From Ampullaceana balthica (lineage: Eukaryota > Mollusca > Gastropoda > Lymnaeidae): a stretch of 64,000 bases of DNA. Below the pieces are notes generated by a model, which saw nothing but the letters and a program-made list of their open reading frames with translations, did no database searches and had not been told where the DNA came from. The DNA lies in the NCBI GenBank assembly GCA_944989445.1, contig CALYLW010000700.1, positions 188,501 to 252,500 of the forward strand, given 5' to 3'. A program made the translations under genes and the position numbers. Below, piece after piece: positions 1-10,350 of this stretch; positions within the stretch are counted from its first letter, which is position 1, and the number at the start of each line of letters is the position of its first letter.

Positions 1-305
1 TATTGTCTGTATATAATAAAATCTACATAATAATTGCATTATTAAAATGTTATCAAATTGAAAATAACGAATAAATTCTTTAAGATTTTAAAGAAATAAT
101 AACGCTAATTAAAGTTGTGAAAAACTTATAAGATGTTTGACATATTAAAGTGGAAAAATGAAACTTTAAGAAAAACGTTACAGCATTAACGCAAAAAGTG
201 ACAACAAAAATATAGCGCAATTAGAACACATAAAACAACGATTAAACAGAATGTTATTTTCGAAAAACACACTCTTTATCACATAAAACAGTATTGAAAT
301 AACGA
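1..305 (-). other. 3' flank of gene A1, shared with the truncated copy A3
   Basis: AT-rich sequence downstream of the A1 stop codon. It aligns by eye with about 51576-51890: both share TATCAAATTGAAAATAAC near the far end, AAAGTTGTGAAAAACTTA in the middle and the run into the final codons. The homology shows that the duplication that made A3 included the 3' flank. No gene is seen in it. The A3 copy has an AATAAA-type signal on the minus strand (51851-51856), while the A1 copy reads GATAAA at the matching place. Confidence 0.6.
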
Positions 306-3300
306 TTAGGCGCATCCCTCTCCATTTTCACCAGCAGAAGTAACACCATCAGAACAACAACCGTATCTGGTACCAGCACAACCGCCGACAAATGTCACTG
401 TTGCACAGCCCGCCTTCCTTGGCCCTAGTGCAGCCGTTTTACCATCAGCACAGCAGCCATATTGAGTTCCTCGGCAACCGCCCCTGAGGACTGGAGGAAT
501 TTTAAAAATCTATAACTCAACACTTAGCCTAAAAACCTAAATTTGTATAATGAAAATCAATAGGTTAGAATTTATTTATTTTTATAAAGTACGAAAGGAT
601 AAACTGGATTCCCCCCCCCCTTTTTTTAAATAGTTGTGTATGTGTGTGTATCACCCGTCAAAAATGACGGAAGTTTTCAGCTGAAATCTATTTATTTTGA
701 AAAAATGCACTTTTGTAGGGCGCCTAAGGCGCCGACCTTTTTCAAAAGCCCAACTAACTTGTCCTTGTTTGATAAATACGAAATATTAAACTTTCTGAAA
801 TGTACACAAAGTATTTTATAATAGAGGTTGTAGGCCCCCTGCGGCGACCCCTTCATTTTTGGATTTTATAATTAACCATCATCAAATCCTATTGTTACAT
901 TGTTCCCTTTTCCAAAATTAAAATATGAGCTAAAACAATGACGTCATATAATATTTTTTTAAAGCGCATCTTTAATTTGCACACCTTGCTGCAGTAATTT
1001 GGTGCGCTGCTTTCTAAAATTAGTAGCGTCACGGACAGACAGACATGCATGACATATATATATATATATATATAACCCATATTTCTTCTTTGCTGTTTCT
1101 GTGCCTTGAGCTGGCAAAATTTTATTGGCCGTAATGTGAAAGTTCTGAATTAAATGTTTCCTTATCAGTATGGTCAGTTCCTTTTAATATTTCCTTCACT
1201 TGTATGTTGTATTGCCCCGATTATTGTGTGGATTCAACAATTTCAGGAGATGTCTACATTTTGTGAAAGTCTTAAATACAAAACACTGTATATGCAGTTT
1301 TGAGAAACTACTGTTGAGTTAAGTATAAAAAATAATCTTTCTCCAACTTATTTGCAGATAGGCAACTTTCGGTGTAACTTATTTCTTATTACGACATGAT
1401 TATTAATAGGGATTTAGACATTTTTTTTATGAATCAAAATTTATTTACATCGATGATCATGTTTTTTTTTAATCATGGCTTTCAAATATAATACACTACT
1501 CGTTAAGTAATTCCTTAGAGTAGGTATGCTTCAAAAGAAATAATTAAATTAAAGAAACATAAGTGTGGTATGAAGCGTTGAGACAATTTCCTGTGCTTCG
1601 ATTTGACGGGACAGTTTAGTTTGCACCGATCTATTGTGACAATCTCTAGTGAAACAATTTATTGCGACAATCTTATGTGCATTAATTTATTGTGATAATC
1701 TTAAGCGCTAAGCTTTCGAATATGCTATTTTAGAGGGCCAATCAACGAGGATTCGTTAAGTCTGGGAATTCTATGTTGTTCTGATCAGAAATGTTGAGAA
1801 GCTATCGAAATGAATTAATTCATTTTATACAAGATGTATGCATGTATTGTATTACAAAGAGACTGTCGATTCATATCACATGTAAGAATAAAAAGACTGA
1901 AAATTAAATGTAAAAATTTAAAACAGTTAAAAAAATAATGAAATTTTAAAAGTTATCGTGTTAGCACATGTTTTAAAACAGTGCTTTTAGAACTTTTTAC
2001 TATTGCGGACCGGCAGGAATTTTTTCCATTACACCAGGGACCGGTGAACTTTTTTCCCTGTACTGACGTGGTAGCGAAATGTCCTTTCTTGGTAACTTCT
2101 GCGGACCGGCATCGGATGGCCCACGGACCGACACAGGTCCGCGGACCACCACTTTGAGAAGCACTGTTTTAAAAATATCTGTCTTAAGTAGGTCTGTCAA
2201 CGGGTACCCGGGAACCCGTTGCCGTGCGATTACCCGGGTAGTAAATTTCTGCACGGGCACCCGTGAAAATTTGGCTTCAATGTCTATATTAACGGAGGCC
2301 AAACTTAACTCGCATGCGGCTTTTTATTGTGTTTCCATTGCGGCTCGCGAAACTATTTATCAAATGAAATTTTTTGTTTCAAATATATGCTGTGAAGTAC
2401 ATCTAAGGAGAAATATCTGTCAATGGGAAATAAAATACGGTCCGGGCAAACTACAATGTTTTTTGATACACCTTTTTTCTCTGAAAATCAAATAGAAATC
2501 GCAAACACAAAAGATTTTTGTTCTTTGAATGAATCCTATAAAGAAAACAAAACTCCTCTGCCGAAAATAAGGATGGACTGCATAGAGATAAAATACACCA
2601 TGTTTTTTGTTTGTTAATAAAGTTAGTGTCAAAGCAGGAGTGTTTTAACCCTGCTTTGACACTAACTTTGCTCTGAAATACGCCGACAGTGGGTTACCGA
2701 TTTAGACTAGCCAATGTTGTTTATCTACCCCCCCTCTCCTCCCTCCACTCCTATAACCCACACCCTTTCCCTATCACTGTTGTATCTTGTGTTCGTTAAC
2801 ACGAGTTGACGTAGAAAAACTGATGTTAATAATACACCTAAAGTTTTCAGTTTTTTAAGTAAATAAATTAAAAGTTACTAACAGTGTAAGATGGGTAAGA
2901 CGTCGGCCGTGTGGCTACTGTGTGAAATGAGGTGCATGGATGATTCCTAGGTAGCATTGTATAGCGGTCATGACGGAAAATAATTATGCGATGTTTCGAA
3001 CGGGTAACCCGTCGTAAAATAAATTCACCTGTAACTGGTCATTTAGAATTGATTTCTGACGCTAATTTTATGCCACTACAAAATCAGAAAATACTGGATG
3101 AGCGTATGTAGAGGGCTGATATTGCCCGCGGCTGCTTTTTCTTTTACTTTATTCAAGCATTACTTTAAAGATTTACAGGGTCTAAACAATTTATAGTTTG
3201 TAGCTTGAAGCCTTTTTTTCAACATTAAGTCCTTGAGGTGTGTAAATCTAAACTAATAATAAAACTTGTAAAACTACTTAGTTCTGTATGGCATCAAACA

Positions 3301-3547
3301 AATGACAAATACATTATACTACGGCGTCAATTTCATAAGCTAATCCTAAATTTAATATGTACTACGGTTGTTGATCTAAGAATCTAAGATATAGCTGATC
3401 AATAAAATATGTTTAAAACCGTAAGGTAACCAACGAAATATGTGCAAACATATTACTAAAGAAACTCAACTCACATGTCGTTCCATTAGTCTCTGTGCAT
3501 GTAAACACTAAGAGAGTAACAAGAAGAAGAGCTTTGGCAGCCAACAT
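306..3547 (-). CDS. Gene A1: secreted papilin-like cysteine-repeat protein (85 aa, 2 coding exons)
   Basis: Join of exon 3547-3475 (73 nt) and exon 490-306 (185 nt) on the minus strand. Exon 1 encodes a signal peptide of about 22 residues (MLAAK start, LLLVTLLV core, then NG) and ends at donor T|GTGAGT (phase 1). The intron ends CTCCAG| at 491, and the join keeps frame (F-L-R-G-G-C). Exon 2 encodes two repeats, GGCRGTQYGCCADG.. and GGCAGTRYGCCSDG.., each with C-x6-CC-x13/14-C, and stops at 306-308. Papilin carries similar cysteine cassettes, so a secreted or matrix role is inferred. No Kunitz, thrombospondin or lacunin domain is present, so this is a stand-alone cassette protein of unknown function. 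A splice acceptor TTTCAG| just before the ATG (exon edge 3554) implies a non-coding upstream exon. The 3-kb intron holds a Helitron and a hAT MITE. The closest paralogue here is A2 at 41970-44596. Confidence 0.75.
650..1085 (-). mobile_element. Non-autonomous Helitron, family B, minus orientation, in the A1 intron
   Basis: Reverse-complement match to the copy at 19618-20038. It starts with the 3'-terminal hairpin CCGTCA/TGACGG, followed by the shared AGTTTTCAGCTGAAATCTAT, the GGCGCC motif, the AAAAGCCCAACTAACTTG block, the ATGACGTCATATAATATT block and the AATTTGGTGCGCTGCTTTCT block. It runs into an AT dinucleotide tract near 1055-1075. The terminal CTAG has decayed. It encodes nothing. Confidence 0.6.
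1086..1978. other. Intronic AT-rich sequence, nothing recognised
   Basis: Part of the A1 intron. Around 1620-1700 the phrase 'attgtgacaatct' recurs loosely three times (ATCTATTGTGACAATCT, AATTTATTGCGACAATCT, AATTTATTGTGATAATCT), a decayed short tandem repeat with a period of about 40 bp. No coding potential was seen. Confidence 0.5.
1971..2174. mobile_element. hAT MITE with 8-bp target-site duplication
   Basis: Element 1979-2166 begins CAGTGCTTTTAGAACTTT and ends CACTTTGAGAAGCACTG, giving hAT-type terminal inverted repeats. It is flanked on both sides by TTTTAAAA (1971-1978 and 2167-2174). The ends match those of the larger element at 61134-61964, so both belong to one hAT family. The body is GC-rich (GGACCGGC, GGTCCGCGG) and non-coding. 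It sits within the A1 intron. Confidence 0.85.
2188..3020. repeat. Probable decayed transposon with inverted ends, in the A1 intron
   Basis: The segment begins near GTCAACGGGTACCCGGG and ends near GAACGGGTAACCCGTCG. These GC-rich motifs are roughly inverted copies, unlike the surrounding AT-rich intron. The interior contains a perfect 20-bp inverted repeat (2619-2669) and short open frames that look incidental. The family could not be assigned and the boundaries are approximate. Confidence 0.35.
2619..2669. repeat. Perfect 20-bp inverted repeat with 11-nt loop
   Basis: Left arm 2619-2638 (AAAGTTAGTGTCAAAGCAGG) is exactly complementary to 2650-2669, separated by 11 bases. As RNA it would form a clean hairpin. 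It could mark an insertion junction in the surrounding element or a small-RNA-like stem. There is no other evidence of transcription. Confidence 0.85.
3021..3474. other. Remainder of the A1 intron, nothing recognised
   Basis: AT-rich intronic DNA up to the exon-1 donor at 3474. No repeat family or reading frame stands out. Confidence 0.5.
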
Positions 3548-3554
3548 TTTGTAT

Positions 3555-4388
3555 CTGAAAGTGTTTAGTTAGCAGTTACAGTTAAAAGTTTAGTGTTGAA
3601 GGTATAGTCAGACATTTATTAATATAATAAGCAATAATTTTAAGTAAAAAACAAAATACAATCATAAGCAATTAGTTAAATGTATAAAATGTTTAAGTCA
3701 TTAGTCATTAAATTTGATAAGCAATTTGTTGAAGCTTTAAACAAACATTTTAAGTGACATTGAGAGAAGTATTCCAAAGATGAAATTGCTGTTTCTTAAG
3801 ATATAGAAGAATCTAAACAAAGAGACTGAATTTTCATTGTCTTAAGAAAAAAAAATGAATTAAGATATGTAACTAGAGTACAAAACAGGGAAATGTCGTT
3901 TGGTGGCTCAAACAAGTGAACGGAAATCGAGAAAATGGAAGAATTTTGTCCTTGCCTCCCCCTCCCGTCCTATTACGTTAAATGGTATCTGAAGATGTAT
4001 GTTCTTTTTTAGGAACATGTGGAAAAATAATTTGCTTAAATTTATTTCAGCAAAAGCAAACAAAACAAGACGGGACTGATATATTGAAAACGTCGACCAA
4101 GAATATTATTTGTCAATAACATGCAAAACATTGACCTAATTAACTTTCGGCCCTCTGCAATGCTATAGACAGAAAAGTACCCCGCAGAAAAAAAACAAAC
4201 AAACAAACAAAGATTAAAAAAACACGTTACAGAGACGTTGACAATTGGTCGCAGATACTCAAGGCTTAAAAAATCAAACATATATTAAGTTCACGTTTCG
4301 GAAACTGAGAGGGTTGTGTATTTAAAACATCATATGGCAAGCATGTCACGTGACTTTATTTACGCTCAGCTCGTGAATGACTACTTAC
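3555..4388 (-). other. Predicted intron in the A1 5' untranslated region
   Basis: It lies between a conserved donor GTAAGT (exon edge 4389, minus strand) and the acceptor TTTCAG| seven bases before the A1 ATG. The same acceptor context precedes the A2 ATG. The contents are AT-rich. An ORF of 79 codons at 4042-4281 is not conserved in the A2 counterpart. Confidence 0.45.
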
Positions 4389-5200
4389 GATTACACCGGA
4401 GACAAAGGCGGGGATTGCAGAGTTGAAAACGTCGACCAGCAGAGTAGAAATCCCACGTGCTCACCTCTTTAGTAGTGCGTCGAACACTATCATGGTTAGG
4501 TCGTTTTATATCGTTGTGTTTGTCGGCATGGTCTTGGATATAATTATATCTAATTTGAAAAGCATTTTATTGCCATATGTAATTTATCTTCTCGGTTAAT
4601 TTCGATACTTTCAGTAATTATTCTTAGTTTTAAAAAAATAAAATAAAAATATGAAATAATTACTATTACTCCGTTCTTTTGAACCGATGCTGACGGGATC
4701 GATACTCGCGAAATCGTATTGGGACTTTATATAGAACAATCATTGTTTAGTTGTACTCTTGCGAAATGAATACCCAATACACAAATTACTTTTTAATTAA
4801 CATGCTGTTATTTTACTTTTTTCCACAATGACTACATTTATGAACATATAATTGTCCACTTTCTTGGGGAATATTGAATGTGTTTTGTTTGAAACAGAAG
4901 AAAACAGAAGAATCGTTCTTTCGATCTCATGTACTTACGTCCAGCGACCGATGCAACAGACTGCAGACGATGTGTTGATGGTTAACACGCCCTGGGCGTT
5001 AAATGTCAACCACGAGATTCAGTTTCCTTTTGACTATTTTAAAAAAATGTTTATACATTATGTTCCGAGAATGGTATTCAACCATTGTAGGATTCGGGAA
5101 TTATCCTATTCCTGCGATGACATCAATTGTGAATACTTTAACACGTTAAAAGCCGTGATCATGTTATTTAAATAACATCATATTATATCATGTTCAAGCA
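4330..5200. repeat. Segmental duplication, copy 1 (A-gene upstream region)
   Basis: Collinear with 45830-48560 in the same orientation. Matching landmarks include CACGTGACTTTATTTACGCT, the donor-containing ACTTAC stretch, GGATCTAATTTGAAA-type sequence, CAACGACCGATGC-type sequence, GCGTTAAATGTCAACC and ATTCGGGAATTAT. Copy 2 is split by a hAT insertion. The 107-codon plus-strand ORF at 4852-5175 is interrupted by stops in copy 2 and so is not supported as a gene. Confidence 0.75.
4389..4510 (-). promoter_or_regulatory. Candidate promoter and non-coding first exon of A1
   Basis: On the minus strand a TATA-like GATATAAAACGA (TATAAAA at 4504-4510) is followed about 115 bases later by a strong splice donor AATC|GTAAGT (exon edge 4389). 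The donor is conserved in the duplicated copy upstream of A2 (CATA|GTAAGT, edge 45884). A transcription start near 4475 is inferred. The exon would splice to the acceptor just before the A1 ATG. Confidence 0.45.
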
Positions 5201-6105
5201 AAATGATATTTCTTAGATATCATATTTATTTGCAATCATATTTGAAAGAAATCATTATCCAGTGACATATATTTAGTAGATATTATATGTTAGCAGTAAT
5301 AACGTTTCTAGTTTTAGTATTTTAGTAACATCATATTTCAACAAAATCATGTTTCCTAGATAACTCATTTAATTACAGTATATTTCAGTGACATCATATT
5401 TTCCTATACATTATATCACTTTAAAATCGTACACATGCAACAATCTACATATATTTTTAAAATTTTAAAATTACTTTAAAATTTATTTTTATTTTTATTA
5501 TTTTTCTTTGGACGCAATAAAACGTTTCAAAAAGTTGAATGGAGCAATAATGTCAACATTAAAATAATGCAATAAATCTCTGAGCAATTTTAGTCATATG
5601 AAGAGTTATATAAATCTTCATTTAAGAATTTTTAAAATTTAAAGAATTACTTTTAAACATGAACATTAGTACCGTAACTCCCCTTTTTAACTGAAGCTAT
5701 TAGCGTTTGAAAGAGACGACACAAATACGTTTTCATAATTTGAACTGAAAGTTGACCAATTAATCTTTTGTGACAATAGAAATGGCAAGTTTTTCGGAAG
5801 TGTTCTTTAAAGTTTCAAATTTTCTATTCGGCGAAAAGCATCCACTCTCACATTGAATCAGGTTAAAACATTTTCGCCCTCGGCATGAGAACCCGTTGGT
5901 CATATCCACAAGTGCTTGTGAAACTGTCAGCACTTCACCAAAACATTTCTCCCAAGATGCGAACCTAGTGTTATTCAGAATTACGGCGAAGCAAATTTAA
6001 TTTATTATTTTTTTTAAAAAAAATAAAAAAAGGAATGCAGATGTTTATGAATTGCGTTTAAGTAATTTCAACGCATAAAGTCAATTTATTTTCAATGTTC
6101 TCATG
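5201..6105. other. AT-rich intergenic DNA
   Basis: Contains loosely repeated CATCATATTTC/ATCATATTT phrases between 5190 and 5420, suggesting a decayed short-period repeat. There is no gene. A short AT dinucleotide tract lies at about 6105-6121. Confidence 0.5.
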
Positions 6106-6109
6106 TATA

Positions 6110-6345
6110 TATATATATATATTAAAAAAAATGTTTTTGTTAGTCCCATAACCTTTTTCGAGGTCTTAGGGGATTCTAACGTTTCCATTTGAACATTCTC
6201 GGGCTTAGTAGACCTTGGCGGCGTCCATCCCTCGCCATGTCAGCGGATGACTTTCTTAGCGTTAGTCATTCATCAACATTTTTATAGTGTCTTTAACGTG
6301 GGCTCGATCCCACACCCCTCAGCTTGTGAGCCGAGCGCACTAGCA
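6110..6345 (-). mobile_element. tRNA-derived SINE, minus orientation
   Basis: Read on the minus strand, the head GCGCTCGGCTCACAAGCTGA followed by GGGATCGAGCCC resembles tRNA A- and B-box promoter sequence. The unrelated body then ends in an AT/A-rich tail next to the AT tract at 6105-6121. The head abuts the Helitron 3' end at 6349, so its first bases may be missing. It is not a functional tRNA because no full cloverleaf is present. Confidence 0.55.
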
Positions 6346-6348
6346 ATA

Positions 6349-6917
6349 CTAGCAACAAAACCCGTTGAAGGACGGGAATAAGTGTAGGGTGAACTGTGAA
6401 GTTCATGGTAGGACATCCCAAAATCCACATCAACTGGGCTCCAAAATGACACTACCTCCCCCCACACCGCGGTCTGTCCAGAGACCCTAACTCCCCCCCC
6501 CCACATCGTGGTCTGTCCAGAGACCCTACCCCCCTCACACCACAGTATGTCCAGAGACCCTACCACCCCCTACACCGCGGCATGTCCAGAGACCTTACCT
6601 CTCCTCCACCACGGTTTGTCGAGATACCCGCCGTGTCGACCGGCCATACATGTGTATCACGTCAAAATACTATACATTATAGTTAAAATAAATAACCCTT
6701 AAAAAACAAAAATTTTGACTACAAATCCCAACGTGCACCGCTCTAAATAAACTCTTGGAAAAAAACTGTACCAAAAATAACTCGTTTTGAACGTCGTTAA
6801 ATATCTCAATGAGTTTTAATTTTTCTCCACTAGTGATTGGCTGTAGAAGTCTGTAGGAGTTTGAGAGACCAATTGCTATCGATGACCGCACAGAAAATTG
6901 ACTTTTATTATATAGGA
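6349..6917 (-). mobile_element. Non-autonomous Helitron, family A, minus orientation
   Basis: The 5' end on the minus strand is TCCTATATAATAAAAG (6917 downward). The 3' end is a CCCGT/ACGGG hairpin, then 8 bases, then CTAG (6352-6349) followed by T, as expected for Helitrons. Internal sequence (GGTCCCTCAAAC-like, ACTCGTTTTGAAC) is shared with the copies at 15894, 23093, 44807 and 54728. It carries a 41-bp minisatellite and no transposase. Confidence 0.8.
6466..6625. repeat. Minisatellite, about 41-bp unit, inside a Helitron
   Basis: About four to five imperfect copies containing GTCCAGAGACC(C/T)TA with C-rich spacers and CACCGCGG/CATCGTGG variants. The position corresponds to the CAA-rich expansion in the Helitron copy at 23093-23769, so this slot in the family tolerates satellite growth. 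Confidence 0.75.
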
Positions 6918-6919
6918 GG

Positions 6920-7130
6920 ATATTATTTTATGCTATCGCGATTTTCAAGACTTTATAAATCTCTTATTCCATTATTTGAAATTACACAAATTGGATCACT
7001 ATTGGCCAATTTATGAAATGAGTTTTGTTATTTTATGCTATATACTTTACTGTAAATAAAATGTGTTGAAATATAACTAGAGCCTACAACGTTGGGAAAA
7101 AAATTGTGCTGAAATTTATATCCATGTATT
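6920..7130. repeat. Segmental duplication shared with 16288-16490
   Basis: Both contain GCGATTTTCAA.ACTTT, an AAATTACACA.. stretch, ATACTTTACTGTAAAT-like sequence, GTGTTGAAATATAACTAGAG and a closing TGCTGAA. Each copy lies roughly 0.3-0.8 kb before a decayed papilin-type relic, so the block probably travelled with the relic gene. Confidence 0.65.
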
Positions 7131-7325
7131 ATTTTTTAAAAATGGTTGAAATTTCAAATACATTGTCTTCACAACATTTCCTTTACATGGTTGGTAAAAA
7201 TTTTTAAATATTAGGATAAAGATTTTGCCATCGTACTTCATCGAATTTTGTACACATGACAGCTCATAATTTCATCGGCTTTTGTAATGAATGCTAACTT
7301 TGTTTAAGTCATCGATTTTTGCTAT

Positions 7326-7513
7326 CATTTGACTTCATCGTATTTTCCCCCAAAATATCGTATATATCGACTTTTCTTGTAAATTTTATGTTGTCGTTAC
7401 AGAAACATCTAAGGTACAGTCAATTTTTTAAGATGAGGCGCTGGCCAGTTATAATTAAAGTGCGGGCCGTATTAGGCCCGCAGGCCGGACTTTGGGAAAC
7501 CTTGTGTTATTAG
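7326..7513. mobile_element. Half of a hAT-type MITE (right end)
   Basis: About 150 bp (TTGACTTCATCGTATTTTCC through GGCCAGTTATAATTAAA) recur at 8165-8315. This copy ends GGCCGGACTTTGGGAAACC, the inverse of the TGGTTCCCAAACTTT start found at 8145, so the two copies keep opposite ends of the same element family. Non-coding. Confidence 0.6.
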
Positions 7514-7935
7514 CTCAGTTTCCTTGTTGTCACAAGGCAGTGACCTATGTGCCGAAATAATTATTGTTATTTATTATTTTTATTTTTTGGTGAAATAATT
7601 GCTGAACGTTACTGAAAACAACCCCAAACCAGTTCTCGCTTGCTTGTACGTGCGTGTGAATTACTGTACTACAGCTGTCGCAAACTTTTATATGCTCAAG
7701 GTCAGTTAACTTCATTACTTCAAATCTTTTGGACTATTGGTATGATTTTTTAAAAACATGCTTAATCCCTGCAGTAAAACAATTATATGATATATATTTA
7801 TGTATGAAATTTATATGAAATGTATTTATTTTTATGCATGAAATATCATAAATGCTAATGTAATGAAATTTGTTAATATGTAAAATTGCTAAGAGAAAAG
7901 TTGTGTTTTTTGTTCACAATATTATCAAAAAAAAT

Positions 7936-8160
7936 TTAATGGCTGTATAATTGAAATAAATCGATTGAATGTTTTAAGATTATTAGGTCCTTAAAAGCTG
8001 ATGTAACACTATCTGGGCAGTCCGCATATTCCGTCCCTTTACATCCAACAATTAACATCTCTGCATTACACCCTTGATATTTATGTACCAATTCTGATTT
8101 AAATGCAAGCTTGATAGCAGCCATACTTCGTCCCTTTACATCAGTGGTTCCCAAACTTTC
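7936..8160 (-). pseudogene. Papilin-type cysteine-repeat relic C1
   Basis: Minus-strand translation retains YQGCNAEMLIVGCKGTEY, but the following CC-PDG core reads ADCPDSVTSA, so one cysteine of the pair is lost. An upstream second repeat survives only in another frame (CKGTKYGC then Y). The matching part of relic C2 (16775-17110) reads KGTEYGCCTDGVTSASG, which identifies the family. No signal exon is found. Decayed exon fragment. Confidence 0.6.
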
Positions 8161-8320
8161 TTGGCCTCACTTGACTTCATCGTATTTCCCCCAAAATATC
8201 TTATATATCGACTTTTCTTGTAAATTTTATGTTGTCGTTACAGAAACATCTAAGAGACAGTTAATTTTTTAAGATGAGGCCGCTGGCCAGTTATAATTAA
8301 AAGTGCGGGCCGTAACGTTC
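8144..8320. mobile_element. Half of a hAT-type MITE (left end)
   Basis: Begins CAGTGGTTCCCAAACTTTCT, a typical hAT end, and continues into the 150-bp block shared with 7326-7475. The right end is missing and is replaced at about 8320 by the next element. The insertion overlaps the upstream end of relic C1. Confidence 0.6.
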
Positions 8321-8321
8321 G

Positions 8322-8408
8322 CTCTTCGAGTCGCGGGGGTGTTCACAACAGCGTTCGTTGTACGGATTGTTCCTTGAACGATCCGTTCGTTAAGCGGGGT
8401 ACCACTGT
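8322..8408 (-). mobile_element. Terminal fragment of a pogo/Tigger-like element
   Basis: On the minus strand it starts CAGTGGTACCCCGCTTAACG and continues CGGATCGTTCAAGGAAC, resembling the ends of the 348-bp element at 55551-55898 (CAGTGGTACC...). Only one end is present. Confidence 0.4.
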
Positions 8409-8559
8409 GTATACATGTATTTTAAAGAGTCATTTTTAACAAAGGAATATAAATATTCATCCCTTCTTGGAGATTAACGTTAACCTCTTGCTTCAATTTT
8501 GACATTGTTTTTTGACGATTCATGAATACTTAGTACCACAGTTTCTTTCATATTTCAAA

Positions 8560-9195
8560 CTAGTTTGTGCTGCAGCGCCGTGGCGCCTGAGGCGCCCCAT
8601 TTTTTCATGGGCGCCTTCGGCGCCCACCTTTTTCAAAAGCCCAACTAACTTGTATGATAAATACGTAATATTAAAATTTCTTAAATGTACACAAAGTATT
8701 TTATAATCATTTTTTTTTAATTTTATTTTTTATGTTAAAAGCCCAAGTAACTTATCCTTGTATGATAAATACGAAATATTCCTAAAATGTTAACAAAGTA
8801 TGTATATAGTATAGGTTTTACTGCGGCGCAAACTTGACCTTGTATGATAGCTACGTAATATTAAACTACCTTTAAATGTACACAAAGTAATTTTAAATTG
8901 AGGTTGTAGGGCGCCTACTTTTGGGGGGGGGGTCAAAAGCCCAAGAAACTTATCCTTGTATGATAAACACGAAATATTCCTGAAAATTAAACAAAGCATT
9001 TATATAATAATTTTTACAGTGCTAATCACCACACGATTTTTAAACTAATTTTCGAAAGCAGCGCAACAAATTACTGCACCAAAAAATAACTATTTGCGTC
9101 AATCAGCACTGCTTACAACGCAAAATTTTAAAAAAGCAGAGTGATTTCCCTCAACGTTAGGCGGCAGTGACAAATGAGCGTAACTATATATATGA
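8560..9195 (-). mobile_element. Non-autonomous Helitron, family B, internally amplified
   Basis: The 3' end on the minus strand is two GGCGCC motifs able to pair, then about ten bases, CTAG (8563-8560) and T. The block AAAAGCCCAA(C/G)(T/A)AACTT..CTTGTATGATAAATACG recurs about four times at roughly 100-bp spacing (8635, 8738, 8835, 8935). The far end carries GAAAGCAGCGCAACAAATTA and the TAGGCGGCAGTGA block, also seen in the copy at 14361-14840. Confidence 0.7.
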
Positions 9196-9449
9196 TGCTA
9201 GTATCGATATTTTAAATACGTCTTTAAAAGAAACAATTTTAAAACTTTTTGAAATTGTTTTATCAATTCATTTTTTGTTTCTTTGATGCTTCACTTGAAC
9301 TCGATTGGTTCTGAAATTTCATGCAAATCGAACATTTACATAAACCCCGATTAGAAAAAGGGGGAAGATTTTAAAATCTTAAATAATTGTAAATTCTCAT
9401 TGTTTTCCTTGCTGAGTGATTGTGGCACGAGTGTGATCACGATTTTAAG

Positions 9450-10350
9450 CTATACCTTACTGGAGCAACTAAGAAAGCCCTTGTTACGGTTAGACCTTGA
9501 CTTTTGTTACTAAAGCTCCTTGTAAGTGTGACAGAATTACAAACATTTTGTTACTTAAGTGCTTTGCAACTGTTACAACATGATAAACTTTCTTCTGTTG
9601 ATAAAGTGCTTTGTAATTGTGACAACATGGAAGCCCTTCTTTTTATTTTATCAAAGTGCTTTGTAACTGTGACAAGACGACAACCATTTTCTAATAATAC
9701 AAACAACCAACTCTCTCTGATTGCAATGCGGATCAACGTGTCATTTCTGGATCACCTCCTGCAGGCTTATAAGGCCTTCTGGGGTGAAAATTCACTGCAG
9801 TTACGGGTAATCTTATTGATGTTTATGTTTTTTCTTTTTTCTTTTGTCATTACTAGCCCGGGCGTTCCACGTCATTTAATGTGCGAATTTGAATTTTAAT
9901 GTATCACTTTTTCCATGTATATTTATTTTTAATATGAGGTATGAAAATGATGTTGAAATCGATTCTTAAGGTTTCGCTGTGGAATATTTTTTCTTATCAC
10001 CCCTTATAAAAGTTATTTTTTTAAATTATAAAATGTCAATACTGAAAGCTTTAGTTTGTATCCATGGTTACTTTGTAAAATTAAAATTAAATTACCCTTT
10101 TTATAAATTTAAATATTTACTGAGCTTATCATTGGTCCTATTTGGAAAAAAAAACATACGTGTCTACACGACTCCTTTAACGCGTCCAGTACGGGTAAAT
10201 CAAATAATTAAATAGATGCGCACACGCTGCACAAATTTATGTGTTGAATAATTCATAAAATATCTCCTTTGAAACTAAATGAATATGACGATATGATGTG
10301 AGTATTTAATAACACATATTAATACATTTTTCAGTCTCTAATAAAAATGA
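9450..10350 (-). repeat. Orphan copy of the B-gene promoter region
   Basis: Collinear with 26930-27640 upstream of gene B1: shared GTTACTAAAG..., GTAATCTT..., CATTTAATG..GAATTTTAATG-type sequence, ACGCTGCACAAAT and TAGTCTCTAA-type landmarks. At the position of the B1 TATAAAAG this copy reads CAATAAG (9812-9819), and the GTGAGT donor position has also changed. No intact B gene lies next to it. This is a relict promoter of a lost or decayed array member, with relic C1 the nearest candidate. Confidence 0.6.

Noticed and set aside
2000..2495. ORFs overlapping on both strands at 2.0-2.5 kb
   Set aside because: They span a hAT MITE and its flank and have no shared domain; non-coding mobile DNA.
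4852..5175. 107-codon plus-strand ORF
   Set aside because: The duplicated copy near 48.3 kb has in-frame stops and indels at matching places, so coding constraint is not supported.
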